Shown here: in pieces, positions 22,929 to 34,570 of the stretch | Position numbering within the stretch: the stretch's first letter is position 1 | How the letters are laid out: every line of letters begins with the position of its first letter | Assembly (NCBI GenBank): GCA_009760855.2 | Contig: WPIO01000050.1 | Coordinates: 2,621,501-2,685,500, forward strand | Reading direction: 5' to 3' | DNA: 64,000 nucleotides | Source of the DNA: Cristatella mucedo | Lineage: Eukaryota; Bryozoa; Phylactolaemata; Cristatellidae | Made by a program: the position numbers and the translations under genes | Notes under the pieces: model-generated | The model's database searches: none | What the model saw: the letters and a program-made list of their open reading frames with translations, nothing else | What the model was told of the DNA's origin: nothing

Positions 22929-23123
22929 ATTTTCAGATCAGGGAGGTGTGAAAATTGGTGGAGACGACAAGTTTACTGCTGTGGATGCGTATCTGAGCAG
23001 CTTGGTGAATGATCTTAAGAGGAGCGGTCAGCTCAATCCAGGCGCAGATGTAGGTACTGGTTCAAGAGCTCCCAGTCCCCGAGACCAATCAGCACTAGCT
23101 CAGTTGCTCGGACTCGACGATAG
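22929..23123 (+). CDS. Exon B of predicted modular gene
   Basis: Open frame reading VKIGGDDKFTAVDAYLSS, then L-V-N-D-L-K-R-S-G and SPRDQSALAQLLGLDD, ending at AG|GTAAAC in phase 2. Three AGs lie close together (ending at 22928, 22936 and 22941), giving phase 2, 1 or 0 starts. The first fits U5 (phase 2) and the second fits A4 (phase 1). I chose the first because it follows the pyrimidine tract directly. The segment after VDAYLSS looks helical. The protein family is not recognised. Confidence 0.6.
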
Positions 23124-23689
23124 GTAAACTATTGCATTCATTATTACTTCTCCATAATTCCAGGCATCAACTGTTTCTATATACTGTACACGACTAATGT
23201 GTATGATTAAACTCGGAAAAAGTGTGTATTTGTCGAGCTTTACAACGATGATTTCTATATCTATTTAAAAAGTTCAAGCTGAGAAGATTATGCTACTCTA
23301 CTTGGGTATGAGTCAGCCAAAAACTATTTAATGCTAGGCTAGTGGTTTCTCGGGCTACTGGTTACTTGCAGAATGAGAAAATGCCGTGCCAGCTACTGTG
23401 AGCAGTTGTTAACTGAGAGCGAGGATTACATTAGTGGGAAGACAGAAATCAAGAGAAAGCTATAACTCAGCATAGCTTACAAAATGAAATAGATTAAAAA
23501 TGCGTCACCATTTTAGCATATGGCCCATGCGATAATGAGAGTTCCCAGTTTATTCTTCGATGCCTATAATGCCGCGAAAAAAGTGTGACAGTCCGTCCTA
23601 ATTTGTTGAGCTTAGCTTAAACAAATTCAACATGCAAGCAACGGCTATTTAACGAGTTTGCTAGTTAGAGACTTTCTTGTTCCAAACTT
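23124..23689 (+). other. Start of the B-C intron
   Basis: No element or exon recognised. Confidence 0.4.
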
Positions 23690-24615
23690 TGACTGTCCCT
23701 GGACGTACGTCAGTATAATTCAACTTTACTTTGATAGATCTTAACCACTTCAATTTATTCGCAATTCATTGGGTTTCTACCGAAGCCATTAATCTGATAA
23801 CTGAAACCTCAGTTTTCATTAACTCTGACGATGTCACTGCAGAAATTTTTTGTCCTGAGTAAAGTCCACGGCTCGAAAAACACGTTGCACCACAAAATTC
23901 ACTATCGGTTTAAGGTCCGTCTTAGAAAACCTCGTAAACTCACTTTATAAGCGGGATAATATATTTGGTGATAAGACTACTGTTAGCTGTTTAGACAGTA
24001 AGAATTTCTGCACACTCTTGGGACAGAAAGAACTCTGTCTCGGCTTGATTATTGGAATTCTCTTTTGGCTGGGCTGCCAAAGAAAGCTATTACGCCACTA
24101 CAGCGGACTATGAATATGGCTGCAAGGCTGGTCTTCAAGTCCCAGCGGCTCGAGCACGTGTCACCTCTGCTGAAAGAGCTAGGATGGTTGCCGGTGGAGC
24201 AAAGGATACAGAGCAAAGTTCTTACGCTGACCAACAAGGCCGGCCACGGCTTGGCTCCTTCGTACCTAGCTGAACTGCTGCATCAGTTTCAGCCTTTTCG
24301 CGCCCTCAGGTCCTGTGTGGACAATATAGTAGCTGTCCCATTCCTCCGCTTAAAGACAGTTGGCGACAGAAGCTTTAGCTCTGCAGGTCCAAGACTGTGG
24401 AACTCGCTTCCACAATTCTTATGCAACGACAACTACTCTCCAACTGCCGACAGTGGCACATCTTTTTCCGCGGTCCTGAACTGCTACTTCTATGCTACTC
24501 ACTACCTCAACTGCTCTCCTGACTCTGTGCTATACAAAACTCCCCTGCGTAACACCCACATGGTCTTTATGACTTTGTGGAGTTACTGACGGAGATACAT
24601 TACATTACATTACTT
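23690..24615 (+). mobile_element. LINE-B copy, 5'-truncated, with (ACATT)n tail
   Basis: The 3' half encodes the RT C-terminal region and the element ends in GGAGATACATTACATTACAT. The left part (about 23700-23960) is similar to 34850-35110, which may be upstream LINE-B sequence or a separate repeat. It lies inside the B-C intron, in the same orientation as the host gene. Confidence 0.75.
24065..24589 (+). pseudogene. LINE-B reverse transcriptase C-terminal part
   Basis: A 174-residue frame with the order common to CR1-group RT tails: AGLPKKAITPLQRTMNMAAR, then L-G-W-L-P-V-E-Q-R-I, then PRLWNSLPQFL. The catalytic YADD block is absent, so it is a truncated remnant. Confidence 0.8.
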
Positions 24616-24876
24616 GAAAAATCTTGGACACTCTTTGGACAGCAAGACTTGTACTTTGCAGTCTTACTGTCTATAGCACTCAATAAGACGACCAGTGCTG
24701 GAGGTGAATCACATGGGAGTGCTGCGTTTCTTACGTAATCGTTTTGCATGCTCGTTCGTGAAATGTGCTAGAGTGCAGTTAGTTTCTATTCGTCTCATAG
24801 GACATTCATTAGCATATTTTTACATGCACGCAGATTTTCAGACACACATATATTCATTTATTTATTTGCATACCAG

Positions 24877-24987
24877 CATTATGGAGGCAATATACGGTGA
24901 CGAAATCGATGAAGCGTTTATCCTAGCACAGAAATTGTATTCGACAGATAGTTTCGACGTACTTCTGGATCACGATGGCAGCCTGCG
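24877..24987 (+). CDS. Exon C of predicted modular gene
   Basis: The acceptor TTTATTTGCATACCAG follows a T-rich tract, and the donor is CTGCG|GTAGGT. The 111-nt exon is phase 2 on both sides, so it follows B and can be skipped without a frameshift. It encodes IMEAIYGDEIDEAFILAQKL followed by Y-S-T-D-S-F-D-V-L-L-D-H-D-G-S-L-R. The peptide is acidic and looks helical at its start. I do not recognise the family. The open frame upstream of the acceptor is intron. Confidence 0.65.
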
Positions 24988-25044
24988 GTAGGTGAATCCT
25001 CGAACTCTACTTTCTGTGGAATGTCGCTGTTAATCTTACCGTAT

Positions 25045-25225
25045 TCATTTAAATAAATAGATATTAAGTGATTTAATAGCCTCATTTTCATAGTGACAGA
25101 AAGGCCTTTGCGGCTATTACAATCGCTTGCAGTAGGGATAAAGATTAACCCAATTCAGGATTCCAACTACGGCCTCACAGCCAAAGTGGTGAACACCACC
25201 TGTCTTCCTTAGTGTACCGTCGCTG
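25045..25225 (-). mobile_element. SINE-A copy just downstream of exon C
   Basis: Same body order as the other SINE-A copies, with an ATTT-type tail on the + strand left side and a decayed tRNA-like head on the right. It starts about 60 bp after exon C. Confidence 0.75.
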
Positions 25226-25489
25226 CTTACAATTATGCATGTAGCGTGTACAATCATGCTAACCAAACTGCCTAACTAAAAAAGGAACAAAAGTTAATTA
25301 TCATCTTTAAATGATTCCTTATTTCACTAATTTCTGATTAGGTAGACCTAAAACCTGATTTAGGAAATGCAATGCACAGATAAAAGTTAATTTATCTAAA
25401 AAGTAGCAACTGCAACAAGAATCTAAGTATCTTAATTTTTACAAGCCAAGTTCTTTAGATACTACTTAATTTCTATATTAGAAAGATTG

Positions 25490-25557
25490 GTAAAATATTT
25501 CCGAGCTGGTCTATGAAACCTACTAAAGCTCTACAATGTTTTCATTGAGCTACTTTA
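25490..25557. repeat. 68-bp direct repeat, copy 1
   Basis: Near-identical to 25931-25998, including TTTCCGAGCTGGTCTATGAA and CTACAATGTTTTCATTGAGC, with a handful of differences. Confidence 0.9.
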
Positions 25558-25930
25558 TGGAAGGAGTCTGCAGCCATCTTACTTTACCGTTTTACTTAGG
25601 TCGTGTAAAACGTAGCTCAAGTGGAGACTAGTAATATTGATCAGTTGAAACGCTCGCTTTATTAAGTTATTTCTCTAAACACCTACGTGATAGTATCAGT
25701 ATTAGTCAGTAGCAAAAGAAATTAAGACACGTCGTGCCTACATAGGACAGCTATTGAGCGAAATCACCCTGAACTTGACACCAGTAATAGACGAACTTCA
25801 ACGCTTAATTTGTCGTCAAATCTTAAACTTTATTTTTTAAACTCAGCCCAAAAGCACAAGCTTATTTCAATAGTTGTCACATTCTATGACATTGCCAATA
25901 GTTGCACATTAAATCTTTAAGCAGCGTATT

Positions 25931-25998
25931 GCAAAATATTTCCGAGCTGGTCTATGAAACCTATCAGAGCTCTACAATGTTTTCATTGAGCTACTTTA
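25931..25998. repeat. 68-bp direct repeat, copy 2
   Basis: Second copy, 441 bp to the right. The sequence between the copies is not recognised. Confidence 0.9.
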
Positions 25999-28624
25999 CC
26001 GTACCGCATTGGATTATTTTACATTTACTTTTACTTTACTTTGTATCTATCTACCTCGAGTGGATGGTTCAGCTCTCAAAGGACTAATGTTGAGCTACAA
26101 ATTTCTCGGAGTCAGAAGTTTTTCAAATAATCTAATGTCAACTGTTTAGATTTACTATTTGATAGGCATAAAGATTTCATTTTTACCTGACCCGTATGTG
26201 GAGATACTGAATAATTATTTGCAGTAACTAGCATTGCATCATGGCAAACTATTTCTAGTTTGCTATTTGTTCGATTAGCCTTCAAGTAACGTAACAAGAC
26301 GGCTGAGAAACTTTCCAGTTGTAAACGCCGTGGTTCTAGCATATGTGCACACTTTCAGTCCATTAATCGCAATACAACGGTCAGAAGGACTTTGTAAGGC
26401 CCCGATAGAACTTTATCGCGAGCATGGTACTTCCCAACTCACTGCAAATAAACAAATGGGTCTGGCGTCGCCCAAGATGTCTATCATAAAAAGGCAAACA
26501 GTGATCGTGATTTAATCAATATACAAAAGCAAGCGCGACCTTAAATTCCCACCAGTTACTAACCCATCTAACAAGGAACGCTCATACAATTTAATATGGC
26601 TTTGCAATGCGTCCATTGGTGTCATGCCGTTCAATTAGCTGACCTCAAAAGAGACCATTCACTAGCCCATCGAACTGTTGCGCAAGCTTGTTCCTATCAA
26701 GCTTATCCCTTATTCCTTGATGCCAAGAAGATTTATATCCAACCTTTGCCTAGTTTGTCATTTGCATAAGCTTTAGAGTGCCGATAATGGAGATGTGATG
26801 CAACTTCATCAGCCTCCGAGTTTTGACAATTATGCTGCCATGTAGAGGCTTTGGCATCATCGTTCTCAGATTAGAATGTATTAAGGAGAGAAGATAAATA
26901 AGTATGCTAATTCCAGGTTCCGGGAATTTCTTGGAGTCTATTAACAGCCGTAACATTTTACTTGGCCGAGCTTACCACTATGCACATACTTTTTTGGTCA
27001 TCTTGAACTTATGGTACACAAATGGCAACTTATACATTTTACAGATTTGGTAGACAGGATTTTCATAAACTTGATTAATTAAAAAATGTCTCCACTACCT
27101 GCATTAACTTCAGCAAATTGTACTTTATCTCTGCATCACTTACGTCGTCGCTATATTAAAAGCAATGGATTACTTAAAGTCCTAAAAATGCCGTTATATT
27201 GTGATCTTCAGAAATCAGACGAATTTTGGAAAAAACTGAAAAGCTGACTATATATCATAACTCAAGACCCTTGTATAGCACAGAATTTTTTCTCATAGAT
27301 TAAAAACGAGTAATACTACTTTATTAAGGTCCTTGAATATGCAGTTTTATAAAATGCCTAATCGTTTGAGCCATTCTATATTAACAGGGCTCCTGTAGGT
27401 AAATGCAGGGACTTGTGTGGTGCTGTAACTAGCTTAATCTGAATATCGTTCTGGCTGGATTAAGGCTGGGATAACAGAACGACTTTACGGTTGGCCCCAA
27501 TTTAGGAAGTAGATAGGGTCTAGAAAACTTGTTGTAAGACCAATGTTTGCAATTCGAGAATGGTATGGGATACGTTATATTTTTATGTGTTTTGACAAAG
27601 AAACATAGCGGTAAAAGGACTGAATGTTTTATAAACAAATATATTAAGGAGGGCTAGAAAATCAGATTATATTGACAATGCATATTATTGAGTATATTAA
27701 GGCATACATAATGTGTTAGTTTTAGTATGGTACATTAAGCACCATTGCGAGAAGGGTGAGGAGAAGTGGAATGATCTTGCTACAAAATCATCAACTCATT
27801 ATTTCTATACACCCCTGGATTTTTAGATAGCTTATGTTAATCAGCTGCTTGCTAGAGGACAGTTTAGGTTTACTCGCCTCTAGTCTGTTAAGTTCTAAAA
27901 AGAGATTGTTTTCTCTGAGCAAGCTCTATAAAATGGGTTATTATTTTTTTCCTATTAAATATGAATTGAGCTTTGAAACTTTTTTAATTTGTTCTCTTTT
28001 GCAAGATTTCATGATAACAGGCTAGCTAATCATTGACCTGACAGAGATTTCTTCCTCCCTGCTGTTTGCGGCATTGTCAAAGCAAGTGGCTTAGTGAGCT
28101 CGGCTGCTGTAACCAACATGTGTTTCGTATCTCGTCGCTTTTCAAGTACCGCGGAAAAAGATTAAGATCCTCTAAGTCACTAACATATTCACTAATTAAA
28201 GTGATAAATTCAATCCGTTCTCTGCATCTTCAAGTGGTAAGATGGCTAAACCTGCTTCCGGCAAGGAAGTGTATCAGACCTCTATTAATACTAAGAGTCA
28301 GCGAAGTGAGTAGATAGTGAGCTATAGTAATGTCATGCGACGAGGTTTTAGAAAATTTGGCCCTAAATCTAGTTTCTTTACAAAAAAATATCAAATGATA
28401 TGAGGTACATCACCTTCAATGTATAAATTTAGTCTTGTTAATGTAAATCGTTGTCAAAATGAGCGAATCGCAGACACTATAATGCAAAGGAACTGAAAAG
28501 AAATTAGGTTTCTAACCAATACAATACCCAATTAATTTCATTTATTTTCTGGCTACGACGTGCAGTAACTTTAATGTTCATGTTCACAGTGATTGTTTGT
28601 GACTTTTTTTTAATTACAACATAG

Positions 28625-28721
28625 AGTTCTGGACGCCGACCTTAATGTGAAAGCTGTGTACCCTATTCATAATACCGAGTTGTTTTCTTCTGCTGATACA
28701 AACTACTACTGGAGAAACTGA
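28625..28721 (+). CDS. Exon D of predicted modular gene, ends in a stop
   Basis: The acceptor follows a long T run (TTTTTTTTAATTACAACATAG). Only the phase 2 frame is open, which is the phase left by exon C. It reads VLDADLNVKAVYPIHNTELF then S-S-A-D-T-N-Y-Y-W-R-N and ends at TGA (28719-28721). A strong donor TCA|GTAAGT follows 3 nt after the stop. D may therefore be the last coding exon with an intron in the 3' UTR, or the stop may be a recent loss in an internal exon. Confidence 0.6.
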
Positions 28722-28875
28722 TCAGTAAGTGAGCTCCTTTGGATAATCTTGTAATAATGTCTAGTTCATTAATTTTAATTCAATGGATGGCTCGAGCACG
28801 TAGAATTTTTTGCACTGCTATATTATTTCAATTTCGACGAAAATGAAGATAATACTACTATATTGATAATATTAC

Positions 28876-30190
28876 ACTTGCTAGAGCACCCTCAGAGAAC
28901 CCGATCTCTTTCTAGGTGCTTTATGTTTGATGCAAATTGAAATTCGATTTAATGGTGAGTGGTGTGGTGCTTCATAAACAACGCGAATGCAATGGTTAGG
29001 GGTGAGATGCACAGCATCAGCGCGTAACGTGCGGTCAGTGGCAGCAGCCTGCACGTTAGTGTCAGCACCTGCAAGCACACAATGAACGAATCACAGGGAC
29101 CCACTAAATGCTGTCCTAAATAGGTGAGTTTTTAAGATCTTTTTAAATGTGTTTAAGTCAGAGGGTGTCGTGATGCAAGTTGGGAGTGAGTTCCAGGCTT
29201 TGGGACCATACGAGCTAAATACACCGTCTCTAAATGATTTGAGGTTCTTACGAGGTATTGGTAAACTGTTGAATTCCAAAAAAGCGGGTGGTGCAATGCG
29301 TGGCCTGTTGGGAGAGTAGGTCTAAGAGATAATCTGGAGCCAAAGAATGAACTGACCTAAAAAGCGAGCGACAACAAATTGTGATGTCGATTAGTTTCTT
29401 GACTGGGAGTCAATGCATGTAAGCTAGAAGTGGTGTGATATGGTAGCTGCCAATCTTACTGCTGAAAAGCCTAGCTGTGGAGTTTTGCACCATCTGTAAT
29501 CGCCTTATGCCGGTAGGCCAGCAAGCAAAGAGTTACAGATGTCAAGACGGGACGTCAAAAATGCTTGGACCAACTTAGACGTGGTATCCTTAACTAAAAA
29601 ACCCACAATTTTAGCAAGTACATATATCTAAAATTAGACGGACTTGATGGTGAAGCTGATGTGGTCGTCTAACAAGAGGTCAGTTTGGAGCATGACACTG
29701 GATTTTGAGATAACTCAGCAGGAGATTTGGTGGTAATGCCAATTTTGAGCTTCAGCCTTTCCTGTTTCTGAACCACACTGGTTTTTCCAATAACTGATAT
29801 GTCAGAATTATTAGCACTAAATTTAAGGAAATGTCCTACCATGCACACCCAGATGTCGTCAGTACATGCAGCAGGTTGAGTTGAGAGTATTCGAGGTGCT
29901 GGAAGGCTGGGAGGGATCAAAGCGAAGGTACAACTGAGTGTCATCCATATGCATGTAAAAGCCTAAATTGTGCTTGGCAAACACATCAGAAAGAGGGAGA
30001 GTATAAACCGTGAACAAAGCCTGACCTAGCATGGAGCTCTGAGGTACCCCAATTTCAGAGGTACCTCGGATGATCTGTGTTCGTTCACGTTAATACCGTG
30101 GAGTCTGCTACTGATATAGGACTTGAACCATTGCCGAGCAGTGCCAGCGATGCTCGGGCGAGATGAGAGGCGCTTTAGAACTTGTGGCTC
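28876..30190 (-). mobile_element. LINE-A copy, 5'-truncated
   Basis: Runs from the 3' hairpin (left) through the 3' UTR and RT C-terminus, past the YADD region, to the segment encoding R-L-S-S-R-L (right). It has stops and frameshifts. Its truncated end meets the 5'-truncated end of the + strand copy at about 30190. Confidence 0.85.
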
Positions 30191-30970
30191 AAGTGCACGG
30201 CCATACTCACATCAAGGGTCAAATGCTTGACCGACTTTTCTCATATAATCGCTCTTTCTAATAACAAATTAAGGCGAAGTCTACCTTCTGTGAAAGCATT
30301 TTTGAATCGCAGATGGACAATAAAAAACTACCAATGTCGACGACCATGAATATCCTCAACCACTACCAGATTAGGTCCTTAACTAATAGTTCAAGTGCCC
30401 ATCTAGCTGATCGCTTCTCTAGATTCTTTGTCCAGAAGATAGACAAGATCATGGAATCCGTCCCAGCATTGGTAGCATCCCCCTAGAATGCTGTGCCTTG
30501 TTTCCAGGCTGCACCTCAATGTCTACATTCAAGCAGGTCACTAGTAATCTCGTCCTGAAGTTCATATCCCAATCAAATACAACAAATACTTTGGATCCTA
30601 TTCCCGCTGTCCTGCTCCTACTTTGCATTGATCTACTGCTGTCATGCATAAATAACGTTATTATTATGTCATTAGCCACAGTTCATGTCCCGGCACCTTT
30701 CAGAAAATCATTAGTCAGGCCCCTTCTCAAGGAAGCCAGACTTGACCAAGAAAACTTAAGAAACTACAGCCCAGTCTCCCTTTTACCATTCCTATCAAAG
30801 ACAGTGGAACGAGTCATGGCGGACCAGCTGAACTCATGTATTGAAACTTTAAACCTTGGTTGTAATTTCCAGTCTGTCTTTAGAGCTTATCACTGGACAG
30901 AATCAGCATCGCTTAGGGTGTACAACGAACTACTTAAGAGAGGAGAGATGGATAGAGTTTATCTCCTTGT
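30190..30970 (+). mobile_element. LINE-A copy interrupted by a nested insertion (left part)
   Basis: Starts in the endonuclease region (H-G-H-T-H-I-K-G) and continues into RT, including NYSPVSLLPFLSKTVERVMA and L-R-V-Y-N-E-L-L-K-R-G-E-M-D-R-V-Y-L-L-V. It then stops at an (ATT)n tail belonging to the antisense element. The continuation is found at about 34571. Confidence 0.85.
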
Positions 30971-31208
30971 TATAATAATAATAATAATAATATTGCACTT
31001 GATAAAGCGCCCTCAGAGAACTTAATCTCTTTCTAGGCGCTTTACATTTGCTGCAAAGTGATACGCAATAGAATAGTAAGTAAAATCATGCTTGAAAAAC
31101 AAACAAAATGAATAACATGGTTAGGGGTTACATGCACTGGGTCAGCATGCAAATGTGGTTAGTGGCAGCATGAACAGTGTCAGCACGCATAAGCACATCG
31201 GAGACGAA

Positions 31209-31937
31209 TCACAAGGACCCACTAAATGCTGTCCTAAATAGGTATGTTTTTAAGTTTCTTTTAAATGTGGTCAGGTCAGGGGAAGTTCTGATGCAGGTCG
31301 GGAGGGAGTTCCAGGCTGTGGGAGCATACGAGCTAAATGCACGGTCTCCAAAGGATTTAAGGTTTGTACGAGGTATTTCTAGACTGTTGGATTCCGAAAA
31401 GCGAGTGGTACGATGCTTTGCCTGATGGAGTAGTATATCTGAAAGATAGGCTGGAGCCATAGAATGAAGAGACCTAAAAGTGAGCAACAAAACCTTGAAG
31501 TCAATCCGTTGCTTGACTGGTAACCAGTGCAGGTCGGCGAGAAGTGGAGTAATATGGCAACTGCGACGCTCACGACAGACAAGCCTAGCTGCAGAGTTTT
31601 GCACCAGCTGCAATCGCCTGATCGCACATGCTGGTAGGCCAGTAAGCAGTGAGTTGTAGAAGTCGAGACGAGATGTCACGAATGCATGGACCAACTTGGA
31701 CGTGGTATCCTTATCTAAACAAGCCCTAATTTTAGCAATGTTATGAAGCTGAAAATAGGCTGATTTGACTGTGGAGCTGATGTGGTCGTCTAACGAGAGG
31801 TCGCTTTGGAATATGACACCTAGATTTTGAGCTGATGCAACTGGAGATATGCTGGCAGAGCCAATTTTGAAAGTCAGCCTTTCCAATTTCTGAATAACAC
31901 TAGGTTTGCCCATAACTAGTAAGTTAGTTTTTATCAT
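31209..31937 (-). pseudogene. LINE-A RT C-terminal segment
   Basis: 242 residues from N-L-L-V-M-G-K-P-S to LFRTAFSGSL, nearly identical to the frame at 9587-10342. Includes the HWLPVKQRIDFKV and AWNSLPTCIRTS blocks. Confidence 0.9.
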
Positions 31938-32208
31938 CGTTTAGTTTTAGAAAATTTGCTGCCATCCATGATCGGATGTCATCAATGCATGCAGCAAGTG
32001 AGTTGAGAGAATTTGAGGTGCTCGAAGGCTGGGAGGGATCAAAGCAAAGGTACAACTGAGTGTCATCCGCATAGAAGTGAAAGCCTAGATTGTGCTTGGC
32101 AATCACATCAGCGAGAGGGAGAGTATAAACGGTGAAAAGGACCGGACCTAGCACAGAGCCCTGAGGTACTCCATATTTTAGAGGTACTTCAGATGATCTT
32201 TTGTCCAT
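31924..32208 (-). pseudogene. LINE-A RT catalytic segment (YADD)
   Basis: 94 residues. [10 protein letters not shown] at about 13-22 and YADD at about 46-49, the two-Asp catalytic box. The frame breaks at an extra T (on the + strand) within the T run near 31927-31931. The homologous copy at 9587-10342 has one T fewer there and stays open. Confidence 0.9.
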
Positions 32209-33832
32209 TCACGTCAACACTCTGGAGTCTCCCACTGAGATAGGACCTGAACCACTGCAGAGCAGTGCCAGTGATGCCCAGGCGAGATGAGAGGCGCTCT
32301 AGAAGTACTTTGTGATCGATGGTATCAAAAGCTGCCGAAAGATCGAGCAAAACAAGAAGAGACACTCTACCCATGTCTGCATTCCTAAGTAGGTCGTTGT
32401 ATACCCGAAGCAATGCTGACTCCGTGGAGTGATTAGCTCTAAAGCCAGACTGGAACTTACTAGCAAGGTGTGAGGTTTCGATATACGAGTTCAGCTGGTC
32501 TGCCACGACCCGTTCCAGTGTCTTTGATAGGAATGGTAGAAGGGAGACTGGGCGGTAGTTGCTTAAGTTCTCTTGGTCTAGTGTAGCTTTCTTGAGAAGT
32601 GGCCTGACTACAGCTTTTTTGAAAGGTGCTGGGACCTGACCTGAGGCTAATGACATGTTAATGATGTTGGTTATGCATGGCAGCAGCAGATCAATGCAAC
32701 GTAGGAGCAGGACAGTGGGAATAGGGTCCAGTGGACTTGTCTTCTTTGATTGAGATACGAGCTTTAGGACTACATCACTAGTGACCTGTTTAAATGCAGA
32801 CATTGAGGCGCAGCCAGGAACCGAGGAACAGCATTCTAGTGGGAAGGTAGTCATCGCAGGGATGGATTCCCTGACTTTGTCTATCTTCTGCACAAAGAAT
32901 CGAGAAAAGCGATAGGCTAGATCATCACAAGGATCATCAGGTAAGGAGCTAACCTGGGAACGGTTGAGGAGATGGTTTATTGTCGACATCAGCATTTTTG
33001 GATTGTGCATCTGTGATTCAACAATGTTTCTATAGAAGCTAGACTTAGCCTTTGCTAGGATCGATTGGTACGACCTACAGTAGTCTTCATATGCCTGTCG
33101 ATGGACAGTTAGTCCGGATCTTTTGTATGCTTTGTCAAGCTTTCGTTTAGTAGACTTGGCTAGTTTAATGTCTGTGGTAAACCATGGGCCGTCTGGGCGG
33201 GGGCGCACAGTGCGCTTTTTCAAAGGTGCAAACTCGTCGAGCGTGTCAGCTAGTGTCGTGTTGTAGCAATCTACCAGTGATGACAGATCGGAGGGAGGAC
33301 TGACCAGCAAAGGTGAAGCAGATATGCTCGCACGGACAGCATCGATGTCAAGGGTCTTGAGGTTTCGCGATTCACAGGTTATTTTAGAGGAGAATGTGGG
33401 CACACACTGTAGATTGAATGAGATCTGCATGTGGTCAGATAAGCAGGATTTGGTGATAACTGGTGATGACAAAGTGCAGTTATATGAGAAAATTTGGTCG
33501 AGTGTGTGACCCTTGATGTGGGTAGGGCCATGCACATGAGTCACAAGAGATAATGAGTCTGTCAACTTACGAAATGCGGTGCTGAAAGCGTCAGATAAGT
33601 TATCAAAGTGAACGCTGAAATCACCCATAACGAGGAAGGATCGATTTCTTGCACACAGAATCGAAATGAGATCGGAGAAATCTGAGATAAAGGAGGATTT
33701 GGTACCTGGTGGGCGATAGACTACTGCCACTATCGGTAGCTTGTTTTCGGGTGAGACCAGGACAATTGATTCAAAAGGCTGCTTCGAGGGTACAGAAAAT
33801 GGCTTGAAGTTGAATTTCGAGCTCTCGATCAT
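32189..33832 (-). pseudogene. LINE-A endonuclease C-terminal part plus RT fingers/palm
   Basis: 547 residues. YRPPG lies at about 39-43, GDFSVHFDN at 70-78, HGPTHIKGHTLDQIF at 101-115 and S-D-H at 132-134, completing the endonuclease fold. A linker follows. RT begins with the PLLKKATLDQENLSNYRPVS block and reaches LDLSAAFDTIDH (about 496-507), with the first catalytic Asp. The frame is lost near the end, in an A/T-rich run at about 32200, and RT continues in another frame. The same ORF gives open frames on the other strand, which are shadows. Confidence 0.9.
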
Positions 33833-33861
33833 AGCAACTCCACCTCCAGTTTTGATTGATT

Positions 33862-34338
33862 TTAAGGGGTGTGAAAAAACGTGAAACCAGATGGAGTAGC
33901 GTCTTTAATTGTCGGGCAGTTTATCGATTTCAGCCAAGTTTCAGTTAGGGCGAGCAGGTCGATACCATTTTCAGAAATAAGGTCGTTTATTACTAGAGGT
34001 TTATTGCACATTGAGCGAGGATTCCAAAGGCAAGCGTTAAGTCTGGCCGATTGGGTTACAACAGGCCTGATGACCACTAAGTTTGAGAGATTTACAGTGA
34101 CGCATGCAGGGGAGCGTGCTAAGCGGTTCGAGACAATGCTAGGAATACCAAACAAGCAGCGTCTAAGCTGGCGGTTCCGGCCACTGCTGCGGCTATGGGG
34201 TGCTTTCCTTTTGTTAATGCATAGTTCATGAATCTTAGCAACAACATTAATATCTAGGAACGCATTTGACATACGATGACGAAGCGATAGCAGCTGCTGA
34301 CGACCATAACTAACAAGTAGGTTACTAGCCGCCGGCAT
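33862..34338 (-). pseudogene. LINE-A endonuclease N-terminal part
   Basis: 158 residues. The C-terminal half shows the start of an APE-type endonuclease: LNACLWNPRSMCNKP with the conserved Asn, then GIDLLALTETWL with the catalytic Glu. The upstream part is a basic region without a recognised domain. The frame ends at a stop just after a T6 tract on the coding strand, and the remainder of the endonuclease follows in another frame from about 33870 down. Confidence 0.85.
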
Positions 34339-34570
34339 AGCTAATGCAGCCGCCAGCTTGGGAGACCCAGCAGCCCGAAGAAATAAGCGTTTAGATGTCC
34401 ATAGGCACGTAATTTCTTACGTGCTACGGTCAAAAAACAATCAGAATAACTTTAAACAGGTCTTAGCTGTATCGTTTCCGTATACGATGTTCGCAAGAAC
34501 TTCGGTTTTCGGAAGAATTCTGCAACGAACAAGAAAGCACGTTAGAGCGCTCTATGTCAGGAGGCGAGAT

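Larger units (their letters stand above)
25226..28624 (+). other. C-D intron, mostly unrecognised AT-rich sequence
   Basis: Contains a 68-bp direct repeat (25490-25557 and 25931-25998). Segments around 27690-27850 resemble 39020-39170, suggesting a shared unidentified repeat. Small open frames here lack splice support. Confidence 0.4.
30971..34570 (-). mobile_element. Nearly full-length LINE-A element (CR1-group-like non-LTR retrotransposon)
   Basis: From the right: a 5' region of about 230 bp, one continuous coding region in four pieces (endonuclease, linker, RT), a 3' UTR, the double-stem hairpin and an (ATT)n tail. The order and motifs (TETWL, YRPPG, GDF, SDH, AAFDTIDH, YADD) match elements with an APE-type endonuclease and a non-LTR reverse transcriptase. 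The (ATT)n tail without poly(A) is typical of the CR1/L2 group. No separate ORF1 was recognised. It sits antisense inside an older + strand copy. Confidence 0.9.

Noticed and set aside
33881-34231. 116-residue + strand open frame
   Set aside because: Antisense shadow of the LINE-A endonuclease coding region.
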